This document shows positions 1-8,822 of a stretch of 64,000 bases of DNA, in pieces (the first letter of the stretch is position 1; each line of letters opens with the position of its first letter). The stretch is taken from the NCBI RefSeq assembly GCF_003863965.1, contig NZ_RRCN01000001.1, forward strand, positions 6,879,071-6,943,070, given 5' to 3'. The notes under the pieces are model-generated. The model was not told the origin of the DNA. It made no database searches and saw nothing but the letters and a program-made list of their open reading frames with translations. This DNA comes from Paenibacillus oralis (GTDB lineage Bacteria; Bacillota; Bacilli; Paenibacillales; Paenibacillaceae). The translations under genes were made by a program, and so were the position numbers.

Positions 1-701
1 AAGAGGTTACGGTAGCGGAATTAAGCGAAACTTTGGGGGTTACCGGCAAGACAATCCGTGAAGATCTCGCCAAGCTGGAGGAGCAGGGCTTGCTGGTCCG
101 TGTGCACGGCGGGGCGGTGCTGGCCCAAGGGGACCAATTCGGGATTTTGCCGTCCCGGGAACCTTTGGCCAAGCATGCGGAAGAGAAAGCCGAGATCGCG
201 CGCAAAGCGCTGCTTCATATCGAAGCGGACGACATTATTGCGCTGGACGGAGGCAGCACGACGCTGGAAATCGCCCGCCGGCTCGACAACCGCCCGCTGA
301 CCGTCATTACAAACGATGTGTATATTATCGGCGAACTGGCCGTCAAAGACCAAATCCGGCTCGTTGTTCCGGGCGGTTACCGGGTTCGCAACATGTTGGC
401 CGGTCCGGAGGCGGCGGCTTACGTTAAGCAGTTGAATATTCAAAAAGCGTTCATCTCGGCGACAGGCATCCATCCCGAACACGGGCTGTCGATTTATACC
501 GGCGACCTGATCGGCCTCAAGCGCGCCATGATCGAAACGGCCCGCGAGACAATCGCCGTCATGAACCACCAAAAATTCGGACAAACGGCGCTGCGCACGT
601 TTGCCTCGCTAAGCGAGCTGTCGCGAATTATTACCGACGGCGGACTTAGCGCCGACACGGCGCACAGGTACGAACATACCGGAGTCATTATCGAGTTTTA
701 A
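1..701 (+). CDS. DeoR/GlpR-family transcriptional regulator (5' end outside window)
   Basis: Sugar-responsive repressor of the DeoR family, cut by the window edge. The open frame runs from the first bases, and the first readable residues (EVTVAELSETLGVTGKTIRED) are the second half of a DeoR winged helix, so the TTG at position 33 is not the true start. The C-terminal sensor domain carries the family features DDIIALDGGSTTLEIA and ISATGIHPEHGLS, resembling phospho-sugar isomerase folds that bind a phosphorylated sugar. It lies 35 bases upstream of kduD on the same strand, so it probably controls a hexuronate/ketodeoxygluconate operon that extends left of the window. Family is certain; the effector is inferred only from the neighbour. 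Confidence 0.9.
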   Translation, partial: EVTVAELSETLGVTGKTIREDLAKLEEQGLLVRVHGGAVLAQGDQFGILPSREPLAKHAEEKAEIARKALLHIEADDIIALDGGSTTLEIARRLDNRPLTVITNDVYIIGELAVKDQIRLVVPGGYRVRNMLAGPEAAAYVKQLNIQKAFISATGIHPEHGLSIYTGDLIGLKRAMIETARETIAVMNHQKFGQTALRTFASLSELSRIITDGGLSADTAHRYEHTGVIIEF

Positions 702-736
702 TACGGAAAATTGAAATGATAAGGAGTGCATTATCC

Positions 737-1489
737 ATGAAATGGTTCGATTTAACAGGGAAAACAGCTTTAGTTACGGGCGCGGCCAGCGGTCTCGGCC
801 AGGGAATCGCCGCAGGGCTGGCCGAAGCGGGAGCCGACGTCGTCAGCGCTTCGCTAAGCACCAGCGCGGAAACGGTCGAACAAATCAAAGCGTTCGGCAG
901 AAAAGGCGCGGAAATTATCGTTGATTTGAGCGATCACAGCAAGCTGCAGGAGACGTTTGACGAAGCGCTGGGGCTCACCGGACATATCGACATTCTCGTC
1001 AACAATGCCGGGATTATCCGCCGTGCGCCGGCCAAAGACCACAGCGAAAAAGACTGGTTCGACGTCATTAACATCAACCTGAATACGGTGTTCCTGCTGT
1101 CGCAAATCGCCGGCCGGCATATGACCGAAAGAGGCAGCGGCAAAATCATCAACATCTGCTCCATGCTCTCCTATCAAGGCGGGATCAACGTTCCCGGCTA
1201 CACGGCCAGCAAGCATGGCGTCGCCGGACTCACCAAAGCGTTCGCCAACGAATGGGCGGAGAGCGGCGTTCAGGTGAACGGGATCGCTCCCGGCTACATG
1301 GCCACGGACAACACGGCGCCGATCCGCGCCGACGAGAACCGCAAGTCCTCGATTACGGACCGCATTCCCGCCGGCCGCTGGGGCACGCCGGACGATGTAA
1401 AAGGCCCGGCCGTGTTCCTGGCCTCCACCGCTTCGGATTATCTGAACGGGCACATTTTGTGCGTGGACGGCGGCTGGATGGCCAGATAA
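737..1489 (+). CDS. kduD: 2-dehydro-3-deoxy-D-gluconate 5-dehydrogenase (2-deoxy-D-gluconate 3-dehydrogenase)
   Basis: Classical short-chain dehydrogenase of about 250 residues that interconverts keto-deoxy-gluconates in pectin/hexuronate breakdown in the cytoplasm. Visible features are the Rossmann nucleotide motif TGAASGLGQG near residue 15, NNAG, a catalytic Ser in the ICSMLSYQGG segment, and YTASKHG with the Tyr-x-x-x-Lys pair. It follows E. coli KduD closely throughout, including GHIDILVNNAG, ANEWA, APGYMATDNT, DRIPAGRWG and the C-terminus VDGGWMAR. Start: ATG at 737 has AAGGAG (721-726) ten bases upstream. An in-frame ATG at 716 has no ribosome site and sits on top of this one. Expected to be co-transcribed with the DeoR gene upstream. 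Confidence 0.92.
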   Translation: MKWFDLTGKTALVTGAASGLGQGIAAGLAEAGADVVSASLSTSAETVEQIKAFGRKGAEIIVDLSDHSKLQETFDEALGLTGHIDILVNNAGIIRRAPAKDHSEKDWFDVININLNTVFLLSQIAGRHMTERGSGKIINICSMLSYQGGINVPGYTASKHGVAGLTKAFANEWAESGVQVNGIAPGYMATDNTAPIRADENRKSSITDRIPAGRWGTPDDVKGPAVFLASTASDYLNGHILCVDGGWMAR

Positions 1490-1500
1490 TTTTAAAGTGC

Positions 1501-1712
1501 GAGGTCAAAAAGTCGGATTTTCAGGACCGAGAAGGTTGAATGAAGCTAGGGACTGAGTAGCGGAGCGTAGACAGATCTACGTGAGTCAAATGTTTCCGAA
1601 GGAAACATGCTTCGGAAGCATCCGCTTGGAAGGCCCGGCTGAATTCAAGATTCGACGCCCGATCGCTCCCTGAACTACTTCGTCATGGGAAGACGACTTT
1701 TTGAACAACCTC
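1501..1712. repeat. Dispersed repeat R1, copy 1 (inverted ends, non-coding)
   Basis: A 212-bp non-coding element filling the gap between two convergent genes. Its ends are imperfect inverted repeats (GAGGTCAAAAAGTC on the left, GACTTTTTGAAC-aa-CCTC on the right). The interior matches the reverse complement of the copy at 48552-48807 over several blocks: ATGAAGCTAGGGAC, GCGGAGCGTA, ACATGCTTCGGAAGCAT, GGCCCGGCTGAATTCAAG. Compared with that copy it lacks roughly 30 bp near the left end. The right end abuts the stop codon of the metallophosphoesterase. No open frame fits a transposase, so it could be a MITE-like element or a structured intergenic repeat. Confidence 0.85.
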
Positions 1713-2525
1713 TTAAACCTCAATCACCTGCAGGCAGCTCCGGATTTCTTCCACGGCGGCTGCCTGCTTCCATTCTCTCCGGTACCCCAGGCAAGCGCAG
1801 ATCATCTCTGTCTCCCGCTCGATATGTTTTTTGCGGTAATGGACATGTCCCATCACGGCGTAACGCACGCCGTATTTAGCGTACAAATCCGCATATTCCG
1901 CGCTGCCCAGGAAGGCGTTGAAATATTCCCACTGCGGATGCGGCATCGGCACCTTGAAAAAGGGATGTCCCAGCATATGCGTGACCATGATGATCCGTTT
2001 GCCCGGATGTTCCGCAAGCTCCCGTTCCAGCGTTTTGTAAAAATAGCGGTGAATGTCGCGGTTGCTTCTTCCCCAATCGACATACAGACTGTCCTGCCAA
2101 GTCCGGTCCGGGGTCTTCATCCGCTCGAAGTCGGCAAAACCGTACTTGAGTTCCCCCAGCGTATAATCGTACCACCCCGAATTGCCGATCACGACCCAAT
2201 CGTCATTTAGCGCAAAGGCGCGCTCGCTCAAGCATCCGTCAAACGTTTGAAATAATCTGTAAATCTCCCACGTATCCTTGATCCCGTTTTCCTTGCTCCA
2301 GTAATCATGGTTTCCGGGAACGAACAGCACCGGGATGCCGCTCGCCTCGCGCAGCCAGTGGAGCACCTTCAAGCTAAGGCGCACATCGTTGGAGATGTCC
2401 CCGGCGATAATCAGATGATCCAGCCGGCGTTCCTTAACGATTTCCAGCAGCGCTGCTTCAATCGGCCCGTCTTCGGGCAGGCCATTTAGATCCACGTGCA
2501 GATCCGAAATTACTCCGATATTCAT
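1713..2525 (-). CDS. Calcineurin-like metallophosphoesterase
   Basis: Metal-dependent phosphoesterase of 270 residues. The dimetal motifs are in order: ISDLHVD at residues 6-12, AGDIS near 40, GNHDYW near 72, and the late histidine motifs THMLGH and MGHVHY. No signal peptide, so cytoplasmic. It is the last gene of a long minus-strand operon and starts 3 bases after the stop of the ABC ATPase gene, which ties it to peptide or small-molecule uptake. Its substrate cannot be read from the sequence. The 3' end is bordered directly by repeat R1. Confidence 0.85.
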   Translation of the reverse strand: MNIGVISDLHVDLNGLPEDGPIEAALLEIVKERRLDHLIIAGDISNDVRLSLKVLHWLREASGIPVLFVPGNHDYWSKENGIKDTWEIYRLFQTFDGCLSERAFALNDDWVVIGNSGWYDYTLGELKYGFADFERMKTPDRTWQDSLYVDWGRSNRDIHRYFYKTLERELAEHPGKRIIMVTHMLGHPFFKVPMPHPQWEYFNAFLGSAEYADLYAKYGVRYAVMGHVHYRKKHIERETEMICACLGYRREWKQAAAVEEIRSCLQVIEV

Positions 2526-2528
2526 CCG

Positions 2529-3503
2529 TTATTTCCCTCCTTCATATAAATGGCAGCTCACCCGGTTGCCCGACTCGTGCCGCTGCAACTCCGGCGCCGT
2601 CTGCCTGCATTTGTCCGTCGCGTAGGGGCACCGGGGGTGAAACGCGCAGCCCTGCGGCGGACTGACGGGGTTCGGCAGGTCTCTCCGGAGCAGAATCCGC
2701 TCCCGATCGTGGGCTGTGACCTGGGGAATGGCCGAAAAAAGCGCTTGGGTATACGGATGCAGCGGCTCCCTTTTCGCTTCCCGAACATCGATGATCTCCA
2801 CCATTTTCCCCAAATACATCACGCCAACCCGGTCGCTCATATACTGGACGACGTTCAAATCGTGGGAAATGAACAGATACGTTAGACCGTGCCTTTGCTG
2901 CAGCTCTTTGAGCAGGTTGAGGATTTGCGATTGGATCGAGACGTCGAGGGCGGACACCGCTTCATCGATGACGATGAATTTGGGGTTCAGCACAAGCGCT
3001 GAAGCGATCCCGACACGCTGTCTTTGGCCGCCGCTTAATTCATGCGGGTAACGCTTGAGGTAGCTGTTGTCCAAACCGACCTGCTCCAGCGTATCGGTAA
3101 CGATTTTCCGGCGTTCCCGTCTGTCCCCGATACGGTGAATGATAAGCGGCTCCTCCAAAATCCAACCGATGGGCTTCTTCGGATTCAAAGAAGCGTACGG
3201 ATCCTGAAATACGATTTGCAATTCCCGGCGCAGCGATCTCATCGCCCGCCGGTCCAGCCCCGTAATTTCGCTTCCGCGATAACGGATGCTTCCTTGCGTA
3301 CGCTCCAGCAGCCGTACCAGCATCTGGCCGGTCGTCGATTTGCCGCAGCCGCTTTCCCCGACCAAGCCGAAGGTTTCGCCTTCGCCAATCTGAAACGATA
3401 CGCCGTCCACCGCCTTGACATACTGCTGGCGTTCCCACAGCCCTTGGCGCGGTACGGGATAATTTTTGACCAGCCCTTCCACCTCGATCAAAGCCGTGCT
3501 CAT
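2529..3503 (-). CDS. Oligopeptide/dipeptide-type ABC transporter ATP-binding protein (OppF/DppF family)
   Basis: 324-residue ATPase that powers an oligopeptide-type importer together with the ATPase encoded just upstream. Walker A GESGCGKSTTG (about residues 49-59), Q-loop QDPYASLNPKK, signature LSGGQRQRVGIA, Walker B FIVIDEAVSALD and switch region ISHDLNVV are all intact. The C-terminal oligopeptide-family extension has the usual cysteines (CAFHPRCPYATDKC), which in some relatives bind an iron-sulfur cluster. Its start overlaps the stop of the upstream ATPase by 4 bases. Substrate (peptide, nickel or opine) is not determined by the ATPase sequence. Confidence 0.92.
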   Translation of the reverse strand: MSTALIEVEGLVKNYPVPRQGLWERQQYVKAVDGVSFQIGEGETFGLVGESGCGKSTTGQMLVRLLERTQGSIRYRGSEITGLDRRAMRSLRRELQIVFQDPYASLNPKKPIGWILEEPLIIHRIGDRRERRKIVTDTLEQVGLDNSYLKRYPHELSGGQRQRVGIASALVLNPKFIVIDEAVSALDVSIQSQILNLLKELQQRHGLTYLFISHDLNVVQYMSDRVGVMYLGKMVEIIDVREAKREPLHPYTQALFSAIPQVTAHDRERILLRRDLPNPVSPPQGCAFHPRCPYATDKCRQTAPELQRHESGNRVSCHLYEGGK

Positions 3504-4486
3504 CGGTCCACCCCCATCCCCGCCGCAGGCAGATGGCAGCGCACCAGATGGTTGTCCGCGCGCCGTTCAAGCTGCGGCACGAGGGTCTCGCAAACGCGCT
3601 CGGTGTGGGGACAGCGGCCCGCGAACGGGCAGCCGCCCTGCCGTTCGGCCAGGGAAGGCACACGTCCCGGAATCGTATACAGCGGCTTGCCTTTGTGTCC
3701 AATATCGGGAATGGAGTGAAGCAGACCGGCTGTGTAAGGATGCTGCGGGCGTTCCAATAGCTCCTGCACCGGGGCCTCCTCCACGACATAGCCGGCATAC
3801 ATCACGATGACCCGGTCGCTCATTTCGCGAATCACGCCCAAATCATGGGAGATAAAAATCATCGCCGCGCCGGTTTCCGCCTTCATGCTCCGCAGCAAAT
3901 CCAATATTTGCGCCTGGATGGTGACGTCCAGCGCGGTTGTCGGCTCGTCGGCGATCAACAGCTGCGGCCGGCAAATCAGCGCTGTTGCGATCATGACCCG
4001 CTGCCGCATTCCTCCGGACAACTGGTGTGGGTATTCGCGAAATAGCCGTTCCGCACGGGGCAACCCGACCCGTTCCATCATTTCGAGGGCAAGCCGGCCC
4101 GCCTCTTTGCGGGAAACGGGCAAATGGGTCAGCGCCGTCTCGGCAATTTGCCGGCCGACCGGAACGAGCGGATTCAAGGCCGTCATCGGGTCCTGGAAAA
4201 TCATCGCCGCCTGCTTTCCCCTAATCCGGCACCAATCCTCCTCGCTTAATTCGCGAAGGCTCTTCCCGCCAAGGAGAATGTCCCCGCCGGAAACCGCGGC
4301 TCCCTTGGGCAACAGCCCCATGACGGATAAAGAGGTCAGGCTTTTGCCGCAGCCGGATTCCCCGACAATCCCCAGCACCTCCCGTTCCCGCAAATGGAAA
4401 GAAATGTTCTGAAGCGCCGGATAGCTGGTTTTGCCGGCGGAAAAATCCACCTGTAGGTCCCGCAGTTCCAACAATGCCGCTTCCAT
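3500..4486 (-). CDS. Oligopeptide/dipeptide-type ABC transporter ATP-binding protein (OppD/DppD family)
   Basis: Second ATPase of the importer. Walker A GESGCGKSLTS, Q-loop QDPMTALNPLV, signature LSGGMRQRVMIA, Walker B LLIADEPTTALD and ISHDLGV are present, followed by the C-terminal Cys cluster CPFAGRCPHTERVC. The chosen ATG at 4486 (protein MEAALLELRDL) has AGGGAGGAG close upstream; a longer in-frame start at 4516 would include that ribosome site and part of the R1 remnant. Forms a heterodimer with the downstream ATPase in this family. The intergenic gap upstream holds a fragment of repeat R1. Confidence 0.92.
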   Translation of the reverse strand: MEAALLELRDLQVDFSAGKTSYPALQNISFHLREREVLGIVGESGCGKSLTSLSVMGLLPKGAAVSGGDILLGGKSLRELSEEDWCRIRGKQAAMIFQDPMTALNPLVPVGRQIAETALTHLPVSRKEAGRLALEMMERVGLPRAERLFREYPHQLSGGMRQRVMIATALICRPQLLIADEPTTALDVTIQAQILDLLRSMKAETGAAMIFISHDLGVIREMSDRVIVMYAGYVVEEAPVQELLERPQHPYTAGLLHSIPDIGHKGKPLYTIPGRVPSLAERQGGCPFAGRCPHTERVCETLVPQLERRADNHLVRCHLPAAGMGVDR

Positions 4487-4506
4487 TCGCTCTCCTCCCT
4501 TTAAAT

Positions 4507-4542
4507 GAGTCTTCAAAAAGGTAGGTTTTCAGCACCGAGGCC
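4507..4542. repeat. Remnant of dispersed repeat R1 inside the ABC transporter operon
   Basis: About 36 bp between the dppC- and dppD-like genes matches one end of repeat R1. The string TTCAAAAAGGTAGGTTTTCA followed by GCACCGA corresponds to TTCAAAAAGTCAGGTTTTCAGCACCGA in the reverse complement of the 48552-48807 copy. Only the terminal part is left. Confidence 0.7.
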
Positions 4543-4545
4543 TCG

Positions 4546-5364
4546 CTACCCTTTCTTGTCGTATACATCCCGAATACCGTCCCCCAGCAGATTGAAGCCA
4601 AGCACCATCGTCGTAATGACCGCGCCGGTGATTAAAACATACCAGGGGGCGTTGATGATAAACGGCTGGGCTTCGCTCAGCATCCTGCCCCAGCTCGGAT
4701 CGGGCGGCTGCACGCCAAGCCCGAGGTAGCTCAGCCCGGCTTCGGCCAACACCGAGCCGGAAAATCCTAACGACGCCGCAACAATCAGCGGCGATACCAT
4801 GTTCGGCAAAATGTGCCGGACCATGATCCGCAAGGGGCCCGCCCCTTTGGCCACCGACGCTTTGACAAATTCAAACTCCTTATATTGGATAAAGCCGCTG
4901 CGGGCAATCCGCGAAAATGAAGGAACGCTCATCAGCCCGAGGGCCAAGATCGTATTGTTCAGGCCCGGACCGAACACGGAGACGAGCATAATCGCCAGCA
5001 GAATTCCCGGAAAAGCCTGCGTCGCGTCGATGAGGCGCATGATCGCTTCATCCACAAAGCCGCCGAAGTAACCGGCTGTGGCGCCGATGACCAGCCCGAA
5101 CGCAAGCCCGATGGAAACGGAAGTGAAGCCGATCAGGAAAGCCGTTTGCGTCCCCTCCATGATCCGGCTAAAAATATCCCGTCCGAAATTGTCGGTTCCC
5201 CACAAGTAAGCCGGCTGCGGGGGCGCGAGCCGCATGGCGGTATTCATCTCATTTGGTTCATACGGGGTATAAAACACGCCCGTCAGCATGAACAGCAGCA
5301 GCAAAATGACCAGTACTCCGCCGATCACAAGCGGTTTGCTTTGGAGCCATCGTTTCAGCTTCAT
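4546..5364 (-). CDS. Oligopeptide-type ABC transporter permease (DppC/OppC family)
   Basis: 272-residue inner-membrane permease. An N-terminal membrane segment (about residues 13-33) is followed by the OppC_N region (WGTDNFGRDIFSR), then five further hydrophobic segments with the EAA loop (ASVAKGAGPLRIMVRHILPN) that contacts the ATPases. The C-terminus GLNLLGDGIRDVYD-type motif (FNLLGDGIRDVYDKKG) is typical of the family. The start at 5364 has AGGTGAGAG upstream and lies 7 bases after the dppB-like stop. Works with the dppB-like permease as the channel. Confidence 0.92.
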   Translation of the reverse strand: MKLKRWLQSKPLVIGGVLVILLLLFMLTGVFYTPYEPNEMNTAMRLAPPQPAYLWGTDNFGRDIFSRIMEGTQTAFLIGFTSVSIGLAFGLVIGATAGYFGGFVDEAIMRLIDATQAFPGILLAIMLVSVFGPGLNNTILALGLMSVPSFSRIARSGFIQYKEFEFVKASVAKGAGPLRIMVRHILPNMVSPLIVAASLGFSGSVLAEAGLSYLGLGVQPPDPSWGRMLSEAQPFIINAPWYVLITGAVITTMVLGFNLLGDGIRDVYDKKG

Positions 5365-5371
5365 CGCCCTC

Positions 5372-6316
5372 TCACCTTTTCAGTCGAATGCGGGGGTCGA
5401 TCGCTTTGTAGAGCAGATCGACGATAAAATTGATGCCGACCACCAAAATGGCGATATACAGCACAAGCGTCTGCACCAGCGGCAAATCCCGGGTGCCGAT
5501 CGAAGTGATCAGCAGATTCCCGAGGCCAGGGAGGGCAAACACGTTTTCCACCACGATGCTGCCTCCCAGGGTGTCGGCTATAAGCAAGCCGATGATCGTG
5601 ACGACCGGAATCAAGGCGTTGCGCAGGATGTGGCGGTACATGATCGCTTTTTCGCGCAGCCCTTTGCTTCTGGCCGTCCGCACGTAGTCCATGCGGGTTT
5701 GATCCAACAGCGTATTGCGTAAATAGCGGATCACGACGGCGATCCCGGGAATCGCCAGGGCCAGGGACGGCAGAAACAGGGAGCGGACCGCGCCGGCCGG
5801 ATCCTCGCTCCAGGGCACGTAGCCGTAGGTCGGAAACAGCCGGAAAGTTACGGAGAATACCAGAATCAGAATAAAAGCCAGCCAAAAGGACGGTACGGCC
5901 ACGCCGAGCTGGGTCAGGGCCGACAGCCATACCGCCGGCCACTTGCCATCCTGTCTGGCGATAAATATCCCCAGCGGGAGACCGATCGCCAAAGTCAGCC
6001 CCAGGGAAAACAGCGCGAGCGAAACCGTCACCGGCAAGCGCTCCGCCAAAATGTCCGCGACCGGCCGCTGGTAGCGCAACGACTCGCCGAGGTCGCCGGA
6101 AGCGGCGCTTTGGATCCAGGTCAGATACCGCTCTCCCGCTGGCCGGTCAAGCCCCATCGTTTGCCGGAGCGAAGTGAGTTGATGCGGGTCGGCGTCCACC
6201 CCCAAAATAATTTGCGCGGGGTCCCCCGGCAACACCTGGAACACAAGAAAGGTAATCACCGAAACGAGCAAAACTGTGGCGGCCAGCGTAAACAGCTTGC
6301 GGATATAAAATCTCAA
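5372..6316 (-). CDS. Oligopeptide-type ABC transporter permease (DppB/OppB family)
   Basis: 314-residue permease. The N-terminus MRFYIRKLFTLAATVLLVSVITFLVF gives the first membrane helix and GDPAQIILG the expected following motif. The EAA loop (TARSKGLREKAIMYRHILRN) is followed by a final membrane pair ending in the DPRIRLKR tail normal for DppB. It lies 16 bases downstream of the binding-protein gene, so all four transport genes are translationally close. Length and topology match the family; nothing is missing. Confidence 0.92.
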   Translation of the reverse strand: MRFYIRKLFTLAATVLLVSVITFLVFQVLPGDPAQIILGVDADPHQLTSLRQTMGLDRPAGERYLTWIQSAASGDLGESLRYQRPVADILAERLPVTVSLALFSLGLTLAIGLPLGIFIARQDGKWPAVWLSALTQLGVAVPSFWLAFILILVFSVTFRLFPTYGYVPWSEDPAGAVRSLFLPSLALAIPGIAVVIRYLRNTLLDQTRMDYVRTARSKGLREKAIMYRHILRNALIPVVTIIGLLIADTLGGSIVVENVFALPGLGNLLITSIGTRDLPLVQTLVLYIAILVVGINFIVDLLYKAIDPRIRLKR

Positions 6317-6332
6317 GGCGCATTTCCCCTAA

Positions 6333-7922
6333 TTAATCTTCCGTGTAGTACATGGCGGCAAAATCGTATTTTTGCACAGGGTACATTTTAAAGCCGTGCA
6401 GGTTCTTCTTCATCGCCGCGTTCCGGCTCGGGTCCATGATGAATACGGCGACAGCTTGCTCGGTCAAAATGGTCTGCGCCTGCTTGTACAGGCCGGCCCG
6501 TTTGGTCTCGTCCAGCTCCGTGCGGGCCTGACCTACGAGATTGTCAAATTCGCTGTTGCTGAATTTATAGAAATTTTTCGCATAAGTCGTTTCGTATCTG
6601 CCCAACACCTCATGCGGGTCCAGCTTGCCCGTCAGGCCGATAATCGTCGCTTCGTATTTCGCGTTATTGTAGACGTCCTCAAGCCAGCTGCTCCATTCGA
6701 TTTGTTTGATGGCAACGCGAATCCCGACATTTTTAAGCTGCTCGCTGATCACCTGCGCCGTGTCGACATGGAATTGATAGTTGGAAGGAACTGTGATCGT
6801 CAGGTCGAATCCGTTCTCGTAGCCCGCTTCCTTCAATAGCTGCTTCGCTTTCTCGGCGTCCGGCGTATAACGATTTTCCAGCCCTTCCTGGTAGTACAGC
6901 TTCATGGCCGGGCTCATGTTCGAGCCTAATTTGGTGCCGTTGCCGTCCGCTGCCGTCTGAATGATGACGTCTTTATCGATCGCATAGTTGATGGCCTGGC
7001 GCACCTTGACGTCGTCCAGCGGCTTGACTGAATTGTTCAATGCCATTAGTTGAACCATATTTTGCGGGCCGGATACGATCGTGTATCCATCGCCCAACTG
7101 CAGCACGCCTTGCGCGCTGACGCCGGGAACCATGTCGATATCGCCTGACTGCAGGGCCAGCACGGACGCATTGGCGTCCGGCATAATTTTAAATTCAATG
7201 CGGTCCAGCTTGGGCGCGTGCTCCTTGTCGTAAAAATTTTCGTTTTTCTCCAGCACCAGCTGTTGTCCCGGCTGGTATTCCGCGAACTTGAAGGGGCCCG
7301 CCCCGACCGGCTGCTCGCTTTGCTTCCCGTAGTCTTTCGGAACGATCGCGGCGATGTTGGCGGCGAGGAAGGCGGCGTCCCGCTCCTTCAGCTTGACGAC
7401 GACGGTATTGTCATCGGGCGTCTCGATGCTTGCAATGCCGGAAAATTTCGAGGACAGCGGCTCTTGCCCGTTCAGCCCGGCGAGTTTGGCATATGAATAG
7501 TAGACGTCCTCCGAGGTCAGCGCGGAGCCGTCGTGGAACGTTACGCCTTGCTTCAGCTTAAAAGTATACGTCAAACCGTCTTCCGACACCTGGTAGGACT
7601 CGGCGATGGCCGGGATCAGCTCGCCGTTCTCACCAGCTTCGAACAAGCCGTCGAACACATTGTCCATCATCGAGCTCGTATCCGTGGCCGCCGACAAATA
7701 CGGGTCCAGGTTGTCCGGTTCCGTAGCCATCGCCACTCTCACGGTTCCGCCAGCCTTAACTTTCTCCGTCCCGGTCTCCGCCGCAGTCTGCGTTTGCGGC
7801 TCCGCCGCCGAGCCGTCCGCCGTTCCCGCCGGCTGGGCACCTCCGCCGCCGCATCCGGAAACGATCACAGCCAACAAGGCCAAAGTGGACAAACCTGCCG
7901 CAATGCTTTTGTTCCATTTCAT
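6333..7922 (-). CDS. Oligopeptide-type ABC transporter substrate-binding lipoprotein (SBP family 5)
   Basis: 529-residue exported lipoprotein that captures the substrate for the permease/ATPase genes downstream. The signal peptide is followed by a lipobox LAVIVSGC with the lipidated Cys at residue 24, then a low-complexity linker rich in G, A, T and E. The SBP_bac_5 core is recognisable from TEPDNLDPYLSAATD, YTFKLKQGVTFHDGSALTSEDVYYS and LLKEAGYENGFDLTI. The start ATG at 7922 has AAAGGAGAGG upstream. Substrate unknown; relatives bind peptides, nickel chelates or sugars. Confidence 0.9.
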   Translation of the reverse strand: MKWNKSIAAGLSTLALLAVIVSGCGGGGAQPAGTADGSAAEPQTQTAAETGTEKVKAGGTVRVAMATEPDNLDPYLSAATDTSSMMDNVFDGLFEAGENGELIPAIAESYQVSEDGLTYTFKLKQGVTFHDGSALTSEDVYYSYAKLAGLNGQEPLSSKFSGIASIETPDDNTVVVKLKERDAAFLAANIAAIVPKDYGKQSEQPVGAGPFKFAEYQPGQQLVLEKNENFYDKEHAPKLDRIEFKIMPDANASVLALQSGDIDMVPGVSAQGVLQLGDGYTIVSGPQNMVQLMALNNSVKPLDDVKVRQAINYAIDKDVIIQTAADGNGTKLGSNMSPAMKLYYQEGLENRYTPDAEKAKQLLKEAGYENGFDLTITVPSNYQFHVDTAQVISEQLKNVGIRVAIKQIEWSSWLEDVYNNAKYEATIIGLTGKLDPHEVLGRYETTYAKNFYKFSNSEFDNLVGQARTELDETKRAGLYKQAQTILTEQAVAVFIMDPSRNAAMKKNLHGFKMYPVQKYDFAAMYYTED

Positions 7923-7961
7923 TGACGTTTAACCCCTCTCCTTTGAGTGATTTGCATAAGC

Positions 7962-8819
7962 TTATTTCGTTTTGTGCATCCATTCAAAGCTGTCCTGGAA
8001 CTCTTTAAACATCAGTTCCATCCGCTCAAGATTGCGCCCCACCCCGCCCTTCTCCAAATAGGAAATCTCATTGATGATGGCGTTCGCCACCGACAGGGAC
8101 GCGGTATAGGAATCGAGGAAGCCGGTGGATTTGCATTCCGCCAGCAGCGTCAGGTCGGCCAGTTTAGCGAAGGGAGACAGGCCGGAGTCGGTCAGCGCAA
8201 TCACCTTGGCTTCTTGTTCCTTGGCCAGTTTGGACAGCTTCAGCGTCTTGGAGCAATATCGCGGAAATCCGCAGGCGAACACGACATCGCCCGGCTTTAT
8301 GTAGGACGCGTATTCCGCAACACTTCCTTGGGGAATCAACTCACAGTTACCGAGCATGTATTTCATGACAAAACTGAAAAACGCAGTTACCGACAAGCCC
8401 ATTCTCCATCCGGCTACCCAGATGCGGTCGGCATGCAACAGCAGGCTGGCGGCCTCGTGAATTTGCGCCTTGTCCACCTGCAGCATCGTTTGCCGGATAT
8501 TTTGCACCTCCTGGGCAAAATGCTTCTCCAGCCACGACTCCTCCTGACGGCTTGTGGACTGGATGAAATTATGCACAGCCCGCTGATCCTGAATGACCAT
8601 TCGCTGCAAATCCTGATGCATGTCGGAGAAGCTGGAATAGGATAAGGCTTGGGCCAACCGGTGCACCGTCGCTTCGCTGACGCCGGATTTCTCGGCGATT
8701 CTTTGCGCCGATTGCAGCGCGGCTTCGCGAAGATGGCTCTCAACATAGTGCGCCACTCTTTTTTGTCCGGGGCTTAAGGCTTCGAATTGTTCCCGGATTC
8801 GTTCTTCAATCGTCGGCAT
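7962..8819 (-). CDS. MurR/RpiR-family transcriptional regulator with SIS domain
   Basis: 285-residue regulator. The N-terminal HTH_6 domain (residues 1-77, with AQRIAEKSGVSEATVHRLAQAL) binds DNA. The C-terminal SIS domain (about 125-260, with DRIWVAGWRMG and KPGDVVFACGFPRYCSKTLKLSK) usually binds a phosphorylated sugar or amino-sugar. It is encoded between the HAD gene (3 bases upstream) and the importer genes (39 bases downstream), so it most likely controls this operon. The SIS domain hints that the signal is a sugar phosphate even though the transporter is of the oligopeptide type; that link is inference. Confidence 0.88.
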   Translation of the reverse strand: MPTIEERIREQFEALSPGQKRVAHYVESHLREAALQSAQRIAEKSGVSEATVHRLAQALSYSSFSDMHQDLQRMVIQDQRAVHNFIQSTSRQEESWLEKHFAQEVQNIRQTMLQVDKAQIHEAASLLLHADRIWVAGWRMGLSVTAFFSFVMKYMLGNCELIPQGSVAEYASYIKPGDVVFACGFPRYCSKTLKLSKLAKEQEAKVIALTDSGLSPFAKLADLTLLAECKSTGFLDSYTASLSVANAIINEISYLEKGGVGRNLERMELMFKEFQDSFEWMHKTK

Positions 8820-8822
8820 AGT

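Noticed and set aside
1501..1712. R1 as an insertion sequence
   Set aside because: Only about 210-256 bp with no transposase frame; at most a non-autonomous element.
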